64,000 bases of DNA from Pseudevernia furfuracea. Taxonomy: Eukaryota; Ascomycota; Lecanoromycetes; Lecanorales; Parmeliaceae. The notes under the pieces are model-generated. The model was not told the origin of the DNA, did no database searches, and saw nothing but the letters and a program-made list of their open reading frames with translations. Position numbers and translations under genes: made by a program. The stretch is taken from assembly GCA_022315425.1 (NCBI GenBank), contig JAIUPT010000045.1, forward strand, positions 38,392-102,391. Direction: 5' to 3'. Shown piece by piece: positions 32,965-44,500 of this stretch; position 1 is the first letter of the stretch, and every line of letters begins with the position of its first letter.

Positions 32965-34231
32965 TCACCGCCAGTTCCACAGGGTATCAACTCCTTCTCT
33001 GCAACCCATTGAGCTGATGTCTATACTACGAGTGGCATTCAGACTGTGAAATTGCCTGGCAACCTCTTTCCAGAACTGAAAGACTGGCTGACAGTTTTCT
33101 TCATTCACATCTAACAAGCAGTCACCACTATCCCTCGCCATTCGAAACAGAAGATTGTCCAAAACAGCAGCATGCCATTTGAAGTGATGCACTTTAGTCC
33201 AATGAGACCATTGCTTTGCACGCCAGCCTTTGCCGTCATTTGTGCCTGAAAAATCATACTTGTCAACATACCGAGAATAAGGAGTCAAGTCATACAAGTC
33301 CCTAAGTGTTCTTTGCTTGTATCTCTTCATGACCAGTTCGCAAGGGATTCCGGAGCACTCATTACTGAAATAAGCATGAGCCAGGTATGGCTCTACTATA
33401 TGATGATGACCAGCGCCAGTCCTGAGGTATGCTTTGGCCAAAGTGACCTTTGCTGGTAAACCCTTTGCTATGTTTGAAACCAACGGACACACAAGGGGAA
33501 ACTGTGCCCAAATGTCAGTTGAGTTATCGATGTGCTTTAACACCCCATCGCGTGCAACATGATCTAGCATTTCACCAATGGCAAAAGTTGCCCCTTCTGC
33601 GTTCATAGCCGTGACAGCATCGTCTACACTACCACTCACACCAAAAGTAAAGAATTCATCCATGTCTGTAACCACCACCCAGTCTTCAATTTGCATGGGC
33701 ATCATGGAAAGACCTGATACCATTGCCTGATCTTGCAGATCTGGGGTATATGGTTGTGCGATAATCCTGATGTGAGCTCCGACAGCTTCAAACAGCTGAC
33801 GAGCTTTGACAAGTCCAGCGTCTGAAAGAGCTGGGTCGTGAAGCAAGTCGACGTAGATACGGTTATAGATGACACCCATGTTGCTGTAGTGCTCAAGGAA
33901 GTGTGGTATAACGTGTGGGCCGTCGTAGTCTGTGGTGATGAGTGAATACAACCAGACAAATTCCGCCATGCTCTGCTCCCTGCTCAAAGTTGGCTCTGTG
34001 CCTTTGCTGAAGTCTTCGTTCATGTAGCCAGGCTGAAGCAACTTGACAGCTATGTCGTCTTCTTTGGCAACATTGGCGTCAGCACGAATAATTTGAGCGT
34101 GCGACAGGCACCTGGCAGTGTCGGCTGCAGCACGCTGGAGGTCTTGACGACCAGCAAAAAAATCCCACTATCAGCATGAGCGAAGTGGACATCAGAAGCA
34201 CACACACTCGCTTGGCGGTCCGGGCCTTCAT
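32965..34231 (-). CDS. GT92-like / GT-A glycosyltransferase, one homopolymer frame break
   Basis: The long frame (34041-32965) codes for a GT-A fold enzyme: AEFVWLYSLITTDYDGPHVI then PHFLEHYSNMGV, FEAVGAHIRIIAQPYTPDL, WVVVTDMDEFFTFG (DxD motif), AYLRTGAGHHHIVEPYLAHA, WTKVHHFKWH and a C-terminal ISSMGCREGVDTLWNW. The pattern F..HY...GV and D.DEF fits GT92 and the related Glyco_tranf_2_4 type, which glycosylate N-glycans or polysaccharides in the secretory pathway. Upstream the frame runs without stop to an A7 tract (34156-34162). Beyond it, in the next frame, ATG 34231 gives MKARTAKRVCVLLMSTSLML and IVGFF, a type II anchor. One base in the A7 tract therefore separates anchor and catalytic domain; a sequencing slip is likely. 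No intron is needed. Confidence 0.85.
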
Positions 34232-36528
34232 ATCGACCGTTACCTAATGACGCACACTGCTAGACAACTAGAGCACCATTTGTATAGCTTTTCAGCAGCC
34301 GGCACAATCTTCGCATCGCAGGGGTAAATGTGTTGACAACACAGTCATGACTCAAGCAATCAGTCACCTTTAGGTATGACATGATAGCAATCCGTCCCAT
34401 CCGACTTGACATCACCCCCCCCCCCCCGCCTGCCCCCCTTGCGACAATATGATTATGCAGAATGCAATGCACTCAAAGCCTCGCACACACTGCAGTGGCC
34501 ACACTCAAGATGCTTCGAGCTGTGCACAGTTGACTGATGCCTGATGCAATTGCAGTTTGCCATCTGAGTGTACCACACGTGCCCATGGGCATGCATGCCC
34601 CATAAACGGCCGAAGCCACAATCACACACGCAAATATCGGTGTTGCCAACACATGCTGCTGTCAAAACACGTTCTTGCCTGGCAGTCATACGCAAGCAGT
34701 CCAGCCCTATCAAACGTTGTGAGACTGTAAATGTAAGGAAGCTTGCAAGCATCACAACTAAAGACCGCCATCTCCCCCCTTGTAGATATGCAAATTTCCT
34801 TGTGTGCAACCCCCGGCATAGGCTAAAGCCCGTGGTCACCCGTGGTCAGGTGACCTTACTCAATTCTTGTGTGCGATACCTTGGCAGCCTATAGCCTTCA
34901 GCGAAACGTTTTCACACCGTGACACCGGTAGCAAACGGTAACAAGGCGTAGACGGCTGCTAGGGCCTGCACGGTGCACGCAGTTTGTGCATTAGCGGCTC
35001 GCTGCGCGTCAGTACGATCCAAAAGCATGACAAGGCTCAGCATGCGCCGCTGAACGCCTGTGGTACCAAACTTGGTAACCCAGAAGTCGCGTGCATACAC
35101 GTTTAGAGTGGTGCATGCGACTTCACCTTTTGGGCACAAAATATGGTGACTCAGCATGTGTTTTTTGTCACTGAGGAGGATAATTATAAGCTAAAGCTGG
35201 GAAAACTGCACCAAAAATAGTTGAGCAGCAACTTGGCGTTGTGTACCAACAACAGCAGTGTATAACTTAATTCAGTACTTGACAGAAGTTCAGCAGATGG
35301 TAGTGTTGCCAGATTCTTTTATGCCAGTGGGTTGCGTTTCAATACAACATGCAGTCACAAAAGAATGAAAAGTTTACGCTATTCAACGATCATGACTGGA
35401 GCCTCCTAAGTAGGCAGCCTGGAGGTATGACCATACTATGATAGGCCACAGCCCCATAAGATGCTGTCACAGTGTCGTACCATAATCGATCAGCTGACAG
35501 GGATGTCCCCTGGCATCAGCCGTATCAGCCGTATTAGGGATCAGTTGCTGGATCAGGAACAGGACAAAGTTGGTGTTTCATGGTACCCAGTACAGGAATT
35601 TGATTAGTCTGGATGTGTATTTGCCACCACACTGTCACAAGGTTGCCAATTTTGTAAGGTAAATATGAATCATGTACTGAGTATCACGTATCAAGTGTTA
35701 TGCAGGCTGCAACCCTGCTGTTTACGATCCTCAGGGTCTGCTTAGGCATATTATTAAGTGACTAGCATGATTCACCAGCTCAGCCAGTTTGTTGGGCAGC
35801 GTGTTTTGTGGTCAAATGTCAAGCAACAACGTTGCTGCAGTTGATGACTTCAATCAAGCTGCAGGTAATGACTTCAACCAATGCAGCCACAGCCTGGCAG
35901 ATGTGTTAATTGGCATGCTTGCATGTTGTTCTCTGCTGTTGCCGCAGCAGGGCTGGAGGCGACCTGTTGAGAGACAGCAGCACACCACCAGGGTGGGCCT
36001 TGTCATGCATACGCACAGTTCTCACTACAGTGCGGCATCTAGCATTTGAAGGGCCACTTCCACCAGCCTTCTGAACACACATAGCAGATGGGGATGAAAA
36101 GCAGTGCATGTCGTCCAGGCTGTGTCTGTTGAACACTGCTTCGAGTGCACATATCGCTGATGGAGTCAAGCAACTCTGCTTGCAGCAGAGTCGATAATGC
36201 TTTGTGGGGGAAAAAGGCACAAGTCAGTCTAGATGTGTGAGTGTGGATGCAACAGTACAACGTGTGTAACACGTGCAACACGTGGGCTGCTGCTTCGTAA
36301 ATTTTGACCTGTAGGCAATTCGCACACTATAGACCTCTAGATGATTTGTACTCCAGCTAGCGTTCCTTGCACGTGATCCGCACACATGAGGTTCCAGTCA
36401 CATGCCAACTACAAGTGATTGCAAGCTTAGCTAATCCAAAGGTCCAGGGTGAACGAAAAATCATAACGTCATAACATTACGGCTATGACTCAGCTACCCC
36501 CTGCCGGCTACCCCTAGACATTACTATT
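34232..36528. other. Intergenic, with Cys-rich coding-like block
   Basis: Minus-strand frames at 34819-34460 give FSCDACKLPYIYSLTTFDRA, RTCFDSSMCWQH and, in another frame, CNCIRHQST and ECGHCSVCE. The dense Cys/His pattern suggests a decayed zinc-binding protein, perhaps a transposon-associated CxC or SWIM-type domain, but no family is certain. A C13 homopolymer lies at 34415-34427. From 34880 to 36528 nothing is recognised. Confidence 0.3.
34415..34427. repeat. Poly-C tract (C13)
   Basis: Thirteen consecutive C, followed by GCCTG and another C6 run; the length is probably unreliable. Confidence 0.9.
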
Positions 36529-38111
36529 ATGAAGCAAAGAGCGAAGCCTAAGGGGTTTCCGCTAATGTCCGTTGAAATGGCTTTTCCTTCGTCGACAGCG
36601 GCAGTGTTTGTCGTGTGTAGCAGCATCATGTCTTCGTTTGGGCTTGCGACATCTGTCAAAGCGCGCATGATGCATGCAATCGTCACTCTGTTGGCCCTGA
36701 CGTTGGCAACGCCGAGCAGATCAGAGATCGTAACCCGCTTGCCCGCAGATGTCCCTGTCACTGACGGCGTGGCGGTCAATAGTATCTGCGGAAACTGCTG
36801 TCAAGAAGGAGCATATTGTGGGACTGTCTCGGAAGACATAGTGCTCGCTGGTGCGACGACACCAACGTCGAACTTACTTGTCCCCAAAGGCAGCAATATG
36901 ACCTGCGTGTTGCGAGCTCGAAACGTTTTCGGTGCGGTCGACGGGGGACTCTGTGTACCAAGTCTATTGCCGCGCCATTTTCCGATCGAGAACCTGTGCC
37001 GCGCGTTCGACAAGGTATGAAGTCCGCACATTACAAGTGAGGACTTTGAGGATCTATGCCAAAGGTTTCAAACAAACTTTGTTTTGTATGCAGGCTTTGC
37101 CTCCCTCCCATACCCTCACAGAAGTTGTATACCAAGCAAATCTTGTCGAGCAAGAATCTTGCGGTCAATGCTGCGATGGCTATCATGTGTGTGGTGCGTC
37201 TGACACTTGCCGTCCGACTCCGTCGAGAGACGGATCCTTCTGCGTTCCCAATAACGCCACCATCCGCAACTATTGCGGTGTGTCTGTTCTTATGAACCAA
37301 GAGGTCTCCTGTGAAAGTTGCGATGAACCTAGCCCTGCTGCCGTTTTGTACGAGTCTTTATTTAACGAGCCCGAATCCGCTTCTTCACGGCGGCGTCTTC
37401 TCACAACATCATTTGCAGCGGCACCATCCAGCGGAGGCTTTTGCTACAACAATAATTACTGCAAGGTCTGCTACAACCAATTGCGCTCGCGACTTCATCA
37501 TCACGCAGCATCTTCTTCCAGCTGCTAGTTGTTCCAGCATTTTCCAGTCTGCCTGCGTACACATGTGTGTTCAATGCAGACTTACGAGATTTGCAAGTCA
37601 GGCAAATGCTCCAAGAAGCCAAACTTTTGTGAGAACACACAACACTGCAAGGTAGGCTACAATGCCAAAAGTGCATTTGCATCCATTTGTGCTTGAAGGC
37701 ACTGTGAGCCCCGTTTTTATGTGGACATTCATGTATACCAGTTCATTTGTTTGTCAAACGCATCTTGCTATGTTTCAGGCGGGGTATGAGTGCAAGAACA
37801 ACTTCTGCTTTGAGAAGGTGTTGGCACCAACAGCAACACCCATGGCAACAGCCAACCCAACGCCAGCACCGACTTTGAAGGCAACGCCAAAACCAACACC
37901 CAGAGCAACAATTCAGGCAACATCAAAGCCAACAGCTGCCCCATCAACTCCACCAAAGGCAACACCCAAGACGACACCCCAGGCGACACCCATGGCTGCA
38001 CCCAACGCAGCACCCAAGGCGACGCCAGCACCAACCCCACCTCAACACACTCTGCAGAAGCCACAGCTAGTTCAAAGCCTCCAGCAGGCCTTCCAACAGC
38101 AGATGGGATGA
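36529..38111 (+). CDS. Secreted Cys-rich protein with Thr/Pro-rich tail, 4 exons
   Basis: Exons 36529-37014, 37094-37465, 37580-37651 and 37779-38111 are joined by GT-AG introns, all in phase 0 (donors AAG/GTATGA, AAG/GTCTGC, AAG/GTAGGC; acceptors ATGCAG, ATGCAG, TTTCAG). The product is up to 420 residues. A start at ATG 36667 gives a clean signal peptide (MMHAIVTLLALTLATPSRS); the upstream ATG 36529 would add 46 residues with another hydrophobic stretch. Two Cys modules share CG-x-CC-x3/4-(Y/V)-CG: ICGNCCQEGAYCG in exon 1 and SCGQCCDGYHVCG in exon 2. More Cys follow in exons 3 and 4 (KCSKKPNFCE, YECKNNFCFE). The last ~90 residues are KATPKTTPQATP-type repeats, typical of O-glycosylated hydroxyproline-rich extracellular-matrix proteins. 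The exact family is unknown. No frame break. Confidence 0.75.
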
Positions 38112-41100
38112 CACACTTTGACATTTGATGCCTCAGAGGTTCTTGCTCTGATTTTCATGCTGCATCTTCAACTCCAGTGAAGTCTCGCCATTTGTTACAG
38201 CAGAAGTACATCCTGAAGCTTGCAACTGGCAAGAGTCATCTTTGCCTGCAAAAAAAGATGGACCTTAGTGTATTGACGTCTTGTGTGATGCTGCTCCTTC
38301 CTGTGGTGTAGACAAGTAGCTGGTGTAGGCTGATGCAGGCTGTCCATGAACACCTCTGAAGGGAATTCAACTTTAAAGGGAATGTTCTCTGGCCCCACAC
38401 TGCCCCAGAGTAGGTCTTGTTATTGATGAAATCGTGCTGCACATTGCTGTCTGCTGTGTGCCAACAATACCCTTATTTGTCAGCTTGCTTCCCGTATATA
38501 AGGGCGTATAGGTTTATCACCAAAGTGTACAAACATTGTGCTTCTGGTAATGGGTGATGAGGCATGCTGCAGTTGTTGACTTGGTGTGTGTGTGTGTGAA
38601 TGTTTGCTATTGATCTCATTTTCAAGCCCTGCCGGTGTTTGCATGTTCTTCAGCCCTAAATTGAATATACTTTGCGTCGAAAGCATGATCATGAGTACGC
38701 TTGTTATTGCAGTTCATGTCTGTGGTCACCTGTTTTGATATGTTTTGTTGTTATGCTTTGTTGTCTTTGTCAATAGACTGCAGAATACTTACCATCAATG
38801 TCTAATGCCATGACAGATCAGCTTCACATAGGAATGTGGTGAAGTGCGGGCCTCCCTCAAAAGCTTGGAGAAGTAGCGTGTTTTCATCTAAGATTTGTGT
38901 CTGCTGCTTAGATCTGCTAGAGTGCAATGTAATTGAATCGTCACAGCTGAGTGTATCACCATTATTCCGCCACAGCTATATTAATCATCTACATTGCCGC
39001 CTGCTCATATCTCAACGTGAGGTCTGTTGTCTTCAACAGCACTTAACCTTTGGCATGCCTCAGCTGCTTGCAGCCTGGCTCATGCTGCATTTGCATCAGT
39101 ACTCACTGTCAGCATCACATGAGCATACAATATATGGTATGCTATATAGTATGCTCAGCCTACCTCATCAGACTTCATTCATGTTGATCATGCATGTGTT
39201 ACATATGTGTCAGATAGAGTCAGCGGCGTGACCAGCCTTATAAGGAGGAGCCGAATGAGGAGGCTCCCGTTATGATGCTGAAAAGCTCGTGTGATTTGTA
39301 CTGTTCCTGTAAACGGGCATGACCTGCTTGTTGACTATACTACATGGAAACCAGTAGCATCTGCACCTATATGCCGCATAGTCAACCATCTGCACCTATA
39401 TGCCGCATAGGCAACCATCTCGCACAATCGAGGCAATAGTGGAGAGGCAGGATGCGAGAATGAATTGAAAACAAGAAAAGTTCAGCGCTGAACCTTTGCA
39501 GACAATTGGGTGTCCCTTTACATTGCAACTGGAAGGTCAAGTGCGTTAGCACTGGTGGTACCATGCCCAAGCATTGGGCACTCTCTGAAGACGGTGCAGC
39601 ATTTTTAAGCTATATGGTGATGAGGTGAGCAATAGTGGCCACAGCAAGCTGTCAACTTCGCTCACAAGGTGATTCGCGAAGTGAAGGTAAATCGAGTGTG
39701 TCACCAATGTGCGTACGTACGTTTTTGTGCTCACACCTAGGGCCTGAGTTGCATATGTAAGCTAGTAGATATGTGAGGGTTGCCACGAGGAAGGCGCCAT
39801 CGGTATAACTCCATGTCGTGCATGGAGTCAACACAGGACACTGCATCCGACAGTTACGAGCTTGCTGAAGAGTGCAGCATTTCGGGACTGTGTCATCGGA
39901 CTCATACCATCGGAAGAAAACAGGACAGCAAAATTCTAAAATTCGAAATCTAAATGGCTATGCAGGGCATACGACGTGGACCATGGTTCTAGCGACTGCA
40001 CGCCCAAATCCGCGTAGCGGGTCCAGTGCAGTGTGTGCGCTACGTCGCTGTAGTACGGGGCACACAGGCAGCTAGCTGACCAAGTGTGTAAGGTTCAGGT
40101 CGAACATGGGGCATCGGATCACCACTCAGCACGTGCAGAGTCAGCAGAATACGCACGATAGGCTGTCATGAGCTCCATGAGTCCTCTCTGCGAACGCAGT
40201 CTACATGTGAGAAACATTGCGGTAATAAGTTCTTGGCTGCCAGGTCAACACTGTACTACGCACACCGACAAAGGCCGTCTGCCTGCCACTAGCAAGCACT
40301 TGGACCTCTCACGCACAGCGTCATGACTCAACATATCCCATGTCCGCTCCTGTATCGTGCAGGTTTTCGCGCCTAGCTGCCAGGAGTTACAGAAACAGAA
40401 AGCCCAAAAGTGTCAACAGCGTGAAAGCACACATTCATCTGCTCCTCGCATGTCTCGAGTCTAGCAGCAGCAGAGCACTGTTGCGCAAGCAAGCTGTGTA
40501 TCAGTGTTGGTAGATTGGCTGCGCAGCAAAAGAGCAGATAGTGCCAGTGGTGCAACTTGTGTGCTAGAGGCAGTGGCAGACCATTGTAAAAAGACAGTGG
40601 GTAGCGCTGGATGCAGCTGCACTTGGGGACTTGGTGTGTGACGTAAGAGCAGCCATCTTGGTGCATGCTTTCAAAATACATCTGTGTATCTTGATTGTCT
40701 GTCTGTGTTTGCAATAAGCCAGTCAACTGCAGTAGCCCTGCAGGCATCAGCACCACCAGCACATGGACACCTGCACATCTTCCACACAAGTGAAAAGTCA
40801 TGCAGGGCATGGCTGCATCTAAAACAACCAGTGTATGATGCTGCGGCCTGTGACTGAACTCATAGCCATCATAAAGATATTCATGCTTAGAACGATCAAA
40901 AAAACTGCAGGTCATGAGCACAGTTATTCTGCTAAGGCAGTAGCTGACAGATGTATGTGTGCATCTTCCGCTGCCACATTGGCTCAACCTCGCAGTGGAC
41001 GTTTGCTGCAGGAGGTTGGCAGATCCTTGAAGGTGGTGTAGGCAGGCTGTGCAACCATGTATGCTGGTGCAGTCTCTGCACCACTTGCTTGTGTGCAGTC

Positions 41101-41569
41101 TGCCTCACCAGAGAGACCTTATCGTAGCACCACAGCTTCGGGACACGCTGAGTGCTTCTGTCTGCGAACTCCAGCAAATGTCCGTGCTGTCCCGATGCTC
41201 ACTACCTCATGCTCAGGTCAATATCTTGTTCATGTTGTGCAGTATGGGTCTCGACCAGCACATGTGGCCACACTGGGCATGTGCACCAAGACCTGATAGC
41301 ATGTGGAGTGCACGTACGTACTCAGCCTCTCAACCTTGTCTGTTGGTTTGTGATTCTATCAACAAATGTGTTGATAGCCGTCACCAATCGTATCACTGTC
41401 ATACAACAGAATTGGACTCTGAAGTAGTCCAGATGAATGCAGCAAACAGCTAGGCTGCAATCACATGCACACTCAGTTGCTTAGCACTGAAAGCTAGTGA
41501 GGGCTGTCCATTGAATTGCTTGTGCAGCTTGCCGCAGGCCACACATGTGCATGCCAGTCCCCTTAGTTA
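38112..41569. other. Long region without a recognised gene
   Basis: A (GT)n tract lies near 38583-38597. A 204-codon minus-strand open frame (40987-40373) has no recognisable motif. Plus-strand frames around 41049-41210 (LVQSLHHLLVCSLPHQRDLI, VAPQLRDTLSASVCELQQMS) could be an upstream exon of the armadillo gene. The 29-bp duplication at 39358 is listed separately. Confidence 0.3.
39358..39415. repeat. 29-bp tandem duplication
   Basis: CATCTGCACCTATATGCCGC followed by ATAGTCAAC (39358-39386) is repeated with one difference (ATAGGCAAC) at 39387-39415. Confidence 0.85.
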
Positions 41570-44500
41570 TTGCAATTACTGGCTGATGGCACCTGCAATG
41601 TGTCGGCTCTTGTAGAGGTGATCTGGACGCTGCTCTGTCTGGCAGATGATGACCCTCTCTGCCAAAGCAGCCATCAGACTATCTGGCGCTCTGCCCCTGC
41701 TGGTTCTGTGTTGGGCCTGGCACCCTTTAGTGCCCCTGTGAACGACTACATGCAGCTGCCTGCCCCTGGCTGCCCGGGCCCTCAGGGTCTGGGCCAGGCA
41801 ACTCTTGCAGCAAGAGGAAGACTCACTCAGCCCCAGAGGCAGAATGATGTCACCAGTAGCAGAGTGCGTGACCACGCACTTGGCATCAGACAGCTGTGCC
41901 TCATTTGACAAAAATACTGAGGCGCAGTGAGGTTGGTACAGGAGTGTAGCAAGCAGCGCTTGCATGCTCTACCACAACTGTCATCATTCAAACTCAGCAG
42001 AAGACAAGTAAGTGTGGTCAGATTTCAACCATCTTTGGTCTGCATAACCCCCACGCATTTGAGTGTAGTTGTACAATGAAAGCAGGCTTGCAGGGTGCGA
42101 TGGCCAGCCTGCACAGCTGCAAGCCAATCCATCCATTTTGGCTTGCATGGTGGGCTATATCTCATATGAAGCAAGTAGCAAATTGCAGCAAGCCATTTGA
42201 GGGTATAGTGCGGCAGCCAGGGCCAGCATGCTGCTGACTTGGCTGATATATGGCTTGTTGGGGCATGTTCAGGAGTTGTGAAGGGCCAGGTGGCTCACAC
42301 CCTGGGGGCCTGGATCTTGGCAAAGCCTTGCTGGACACGCGCATGGCAATGGCCCAACCCTATCATGGCTGCAGCAGCTGCCCCAGGTTTAGTGCAGATA
42401 CGTGATGATGAGAAAGAAGATGACGACAAGCAAGAGCTGGGAGGCAATGATGATGATGCTATATGATAGACACAGGCTTCCTTGCCAAGAGGAAACCTGG
42501 ACAAAGACATGCAGCAGCAGCTGTGAAGCGCATTATAGGGTATTGGGAATCTGGCCAAAACTCCCTCGGAAGCATGGGAAAGAGGCTGCTGTGCTTTTAA
42601 AGGCCTTGATAGCAGGTCTGGTCACCCTGCAATACCCTGCAAGCTATCTTGCCTGCAGCACACACACATTCTGAAGTTAACCCTATGTAATCTGTGTAGA
42701 CACTTTGTGCTTGGAGGCACAGACTAGCGCATTGGCTGCCTGCCTCATGGGATGCCTATGCCCACAGAACGAAGACACCCTACATGCCTATAATGCCTGT
42801 CGAAAACACGGCACAGAGCGCCTTGCAGTACACAAGCTTGCTATGCCTGAGAAGCTTGCGTGCAACCAACTGTGCAACGCCACTGTTTTTGCAGGTAATA
42901 CTGAAGTCAAGAGCTTTGCAGCTGCTTCTGGCGCAGTACAGGCCCTTGTTCAGTTGCTTCAGCAGGACCAGACCAGCCGGCTTGCCTATGAAGCCGCAGA
43001 GCTGCTGACTACGCTCACCAGCAACAATGCTGAGCAACTAGATGTCATGTCACAAGAGGGGACGCTTCCTGGCTTGATGGATCTCATCAGAAAGCTGTTG
43101 CAATTCAGTGACGCGCTGTCAGACAGTGCAGCCAATAGCAACAGACATGGACACACACGATGACAGCCTCTCTGTGTCTGATGATCTTGTCCCACACAAC
43201 CACTGCTGTTAGGTCTCACCTCAGCTCTCTCCAAGTTGGCTCACTTCAGAACCGCTTTCCCAGCGCAATCTCTTGACAAGCCTACACTGTCTTGGTCCTT
43301 GTCTTCAATTCAAGTTGCACCAGGGTCACCAGCCATTCTGACTCTACCAAATGGTCAGTGCAGTGAGTGTGCCATACCCAAATCTCCTCAGCTCTTGCTG
43401 AGTTGACTCCCACATGGTCTGAGGCCCTATGTTGACATGGCCCTGCAGATGCTGCTTCCAGCGCAACAAACAACGAGAGGGGGACATGCCAGCACATCAG
43501 CTGCTGCAGAGCCACTCACGCCTGTTCTCTCGCACCTTTGCCAAGTCCCTCAGCCTTGGGAAAAGTCCTGGCAGGTCCTTGAGCACATCTTTGAGCAATA
43601 GCGGGTTGGCAATCTGGTGAAAAGCTAGGTTCAACCAAGTCACACGGACCCTGCTCAGGACAACATGGCTGCCCAGCTGACCTGTTCCACCAAGCAGACA
43701 CAACCATGCGCCCCTCAACATCTTTTGCCAGCTCCCCCATGTCGTCTCCTCTTCAGAATCAGTTTGGCAGAAGCCAGTCCCTTAGGTCTGACACTCTGAC
43801 TCAGCCCAGTTCAGGTAGGTTTCAGCGCAAGACCTATCAGCCACGGCACCCATCACAGGCCTTGCTCCGAGAAGGTTGTCACAACAGCAGCACACTTGGT
43901 GGAAGGGCAACCCCTGCCGCCAGGCCACACTTGCAGGGGCTTGGCGCTGTAGCCCTTACTCTGGATGTGTTGGCCCTGGCCAGCAAGGTGGGGTCCCCGT
44001 CTGGTGGGAGCGGGTGCTGATCTGGTCAGGTCCTTGTGTGATGGCAATCTTCCAGCCCAGCAAGCTTTTGGGGTTGCTGGGGTCCTGGGACAGCTGCTGT
44101 TGCAACTACAGGTAAATGATTCCTTCTTTGAAGTGTCAACACAGGGTCAAACTACAGTTGAACAATGACCACAAATGCATGCAACTGCCCGATTGACGTT
44201 GCTGTTCTGGTGTGGCTGTGCAAGCCTCGCATCGATCTCATGTGTGAGCCTAAAGGCTGCTGCCTGAATACAGGATGCATCAGAGGCAGAGGCAGAATCA
44301 GAGCATGTAAGCAACACAGCTGACCCGGCTCGTATGGGGCACTGCATGCCTGATAGACTCCAACAAAGCCAATCAGCTCTCATTCCAAGCAGCTAGCGGC
44401 ATTCCTCTTCTCATCCAGTTATAGCTCAAGTCAGAAACCTCTTCCCCCTCACAGGCACCTCCACCTCTCACTGATTCTCGGTCTCACCCCACATCAAGCA

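Noticed and set aside
40373..40987. 204-codon minus-strand open frame
   Set aside because: No recognisable motif, no splice-linked neighbours, and a composition like random reading of TGCA-rich DNA. Kept only as a remark in the intergenic entry.
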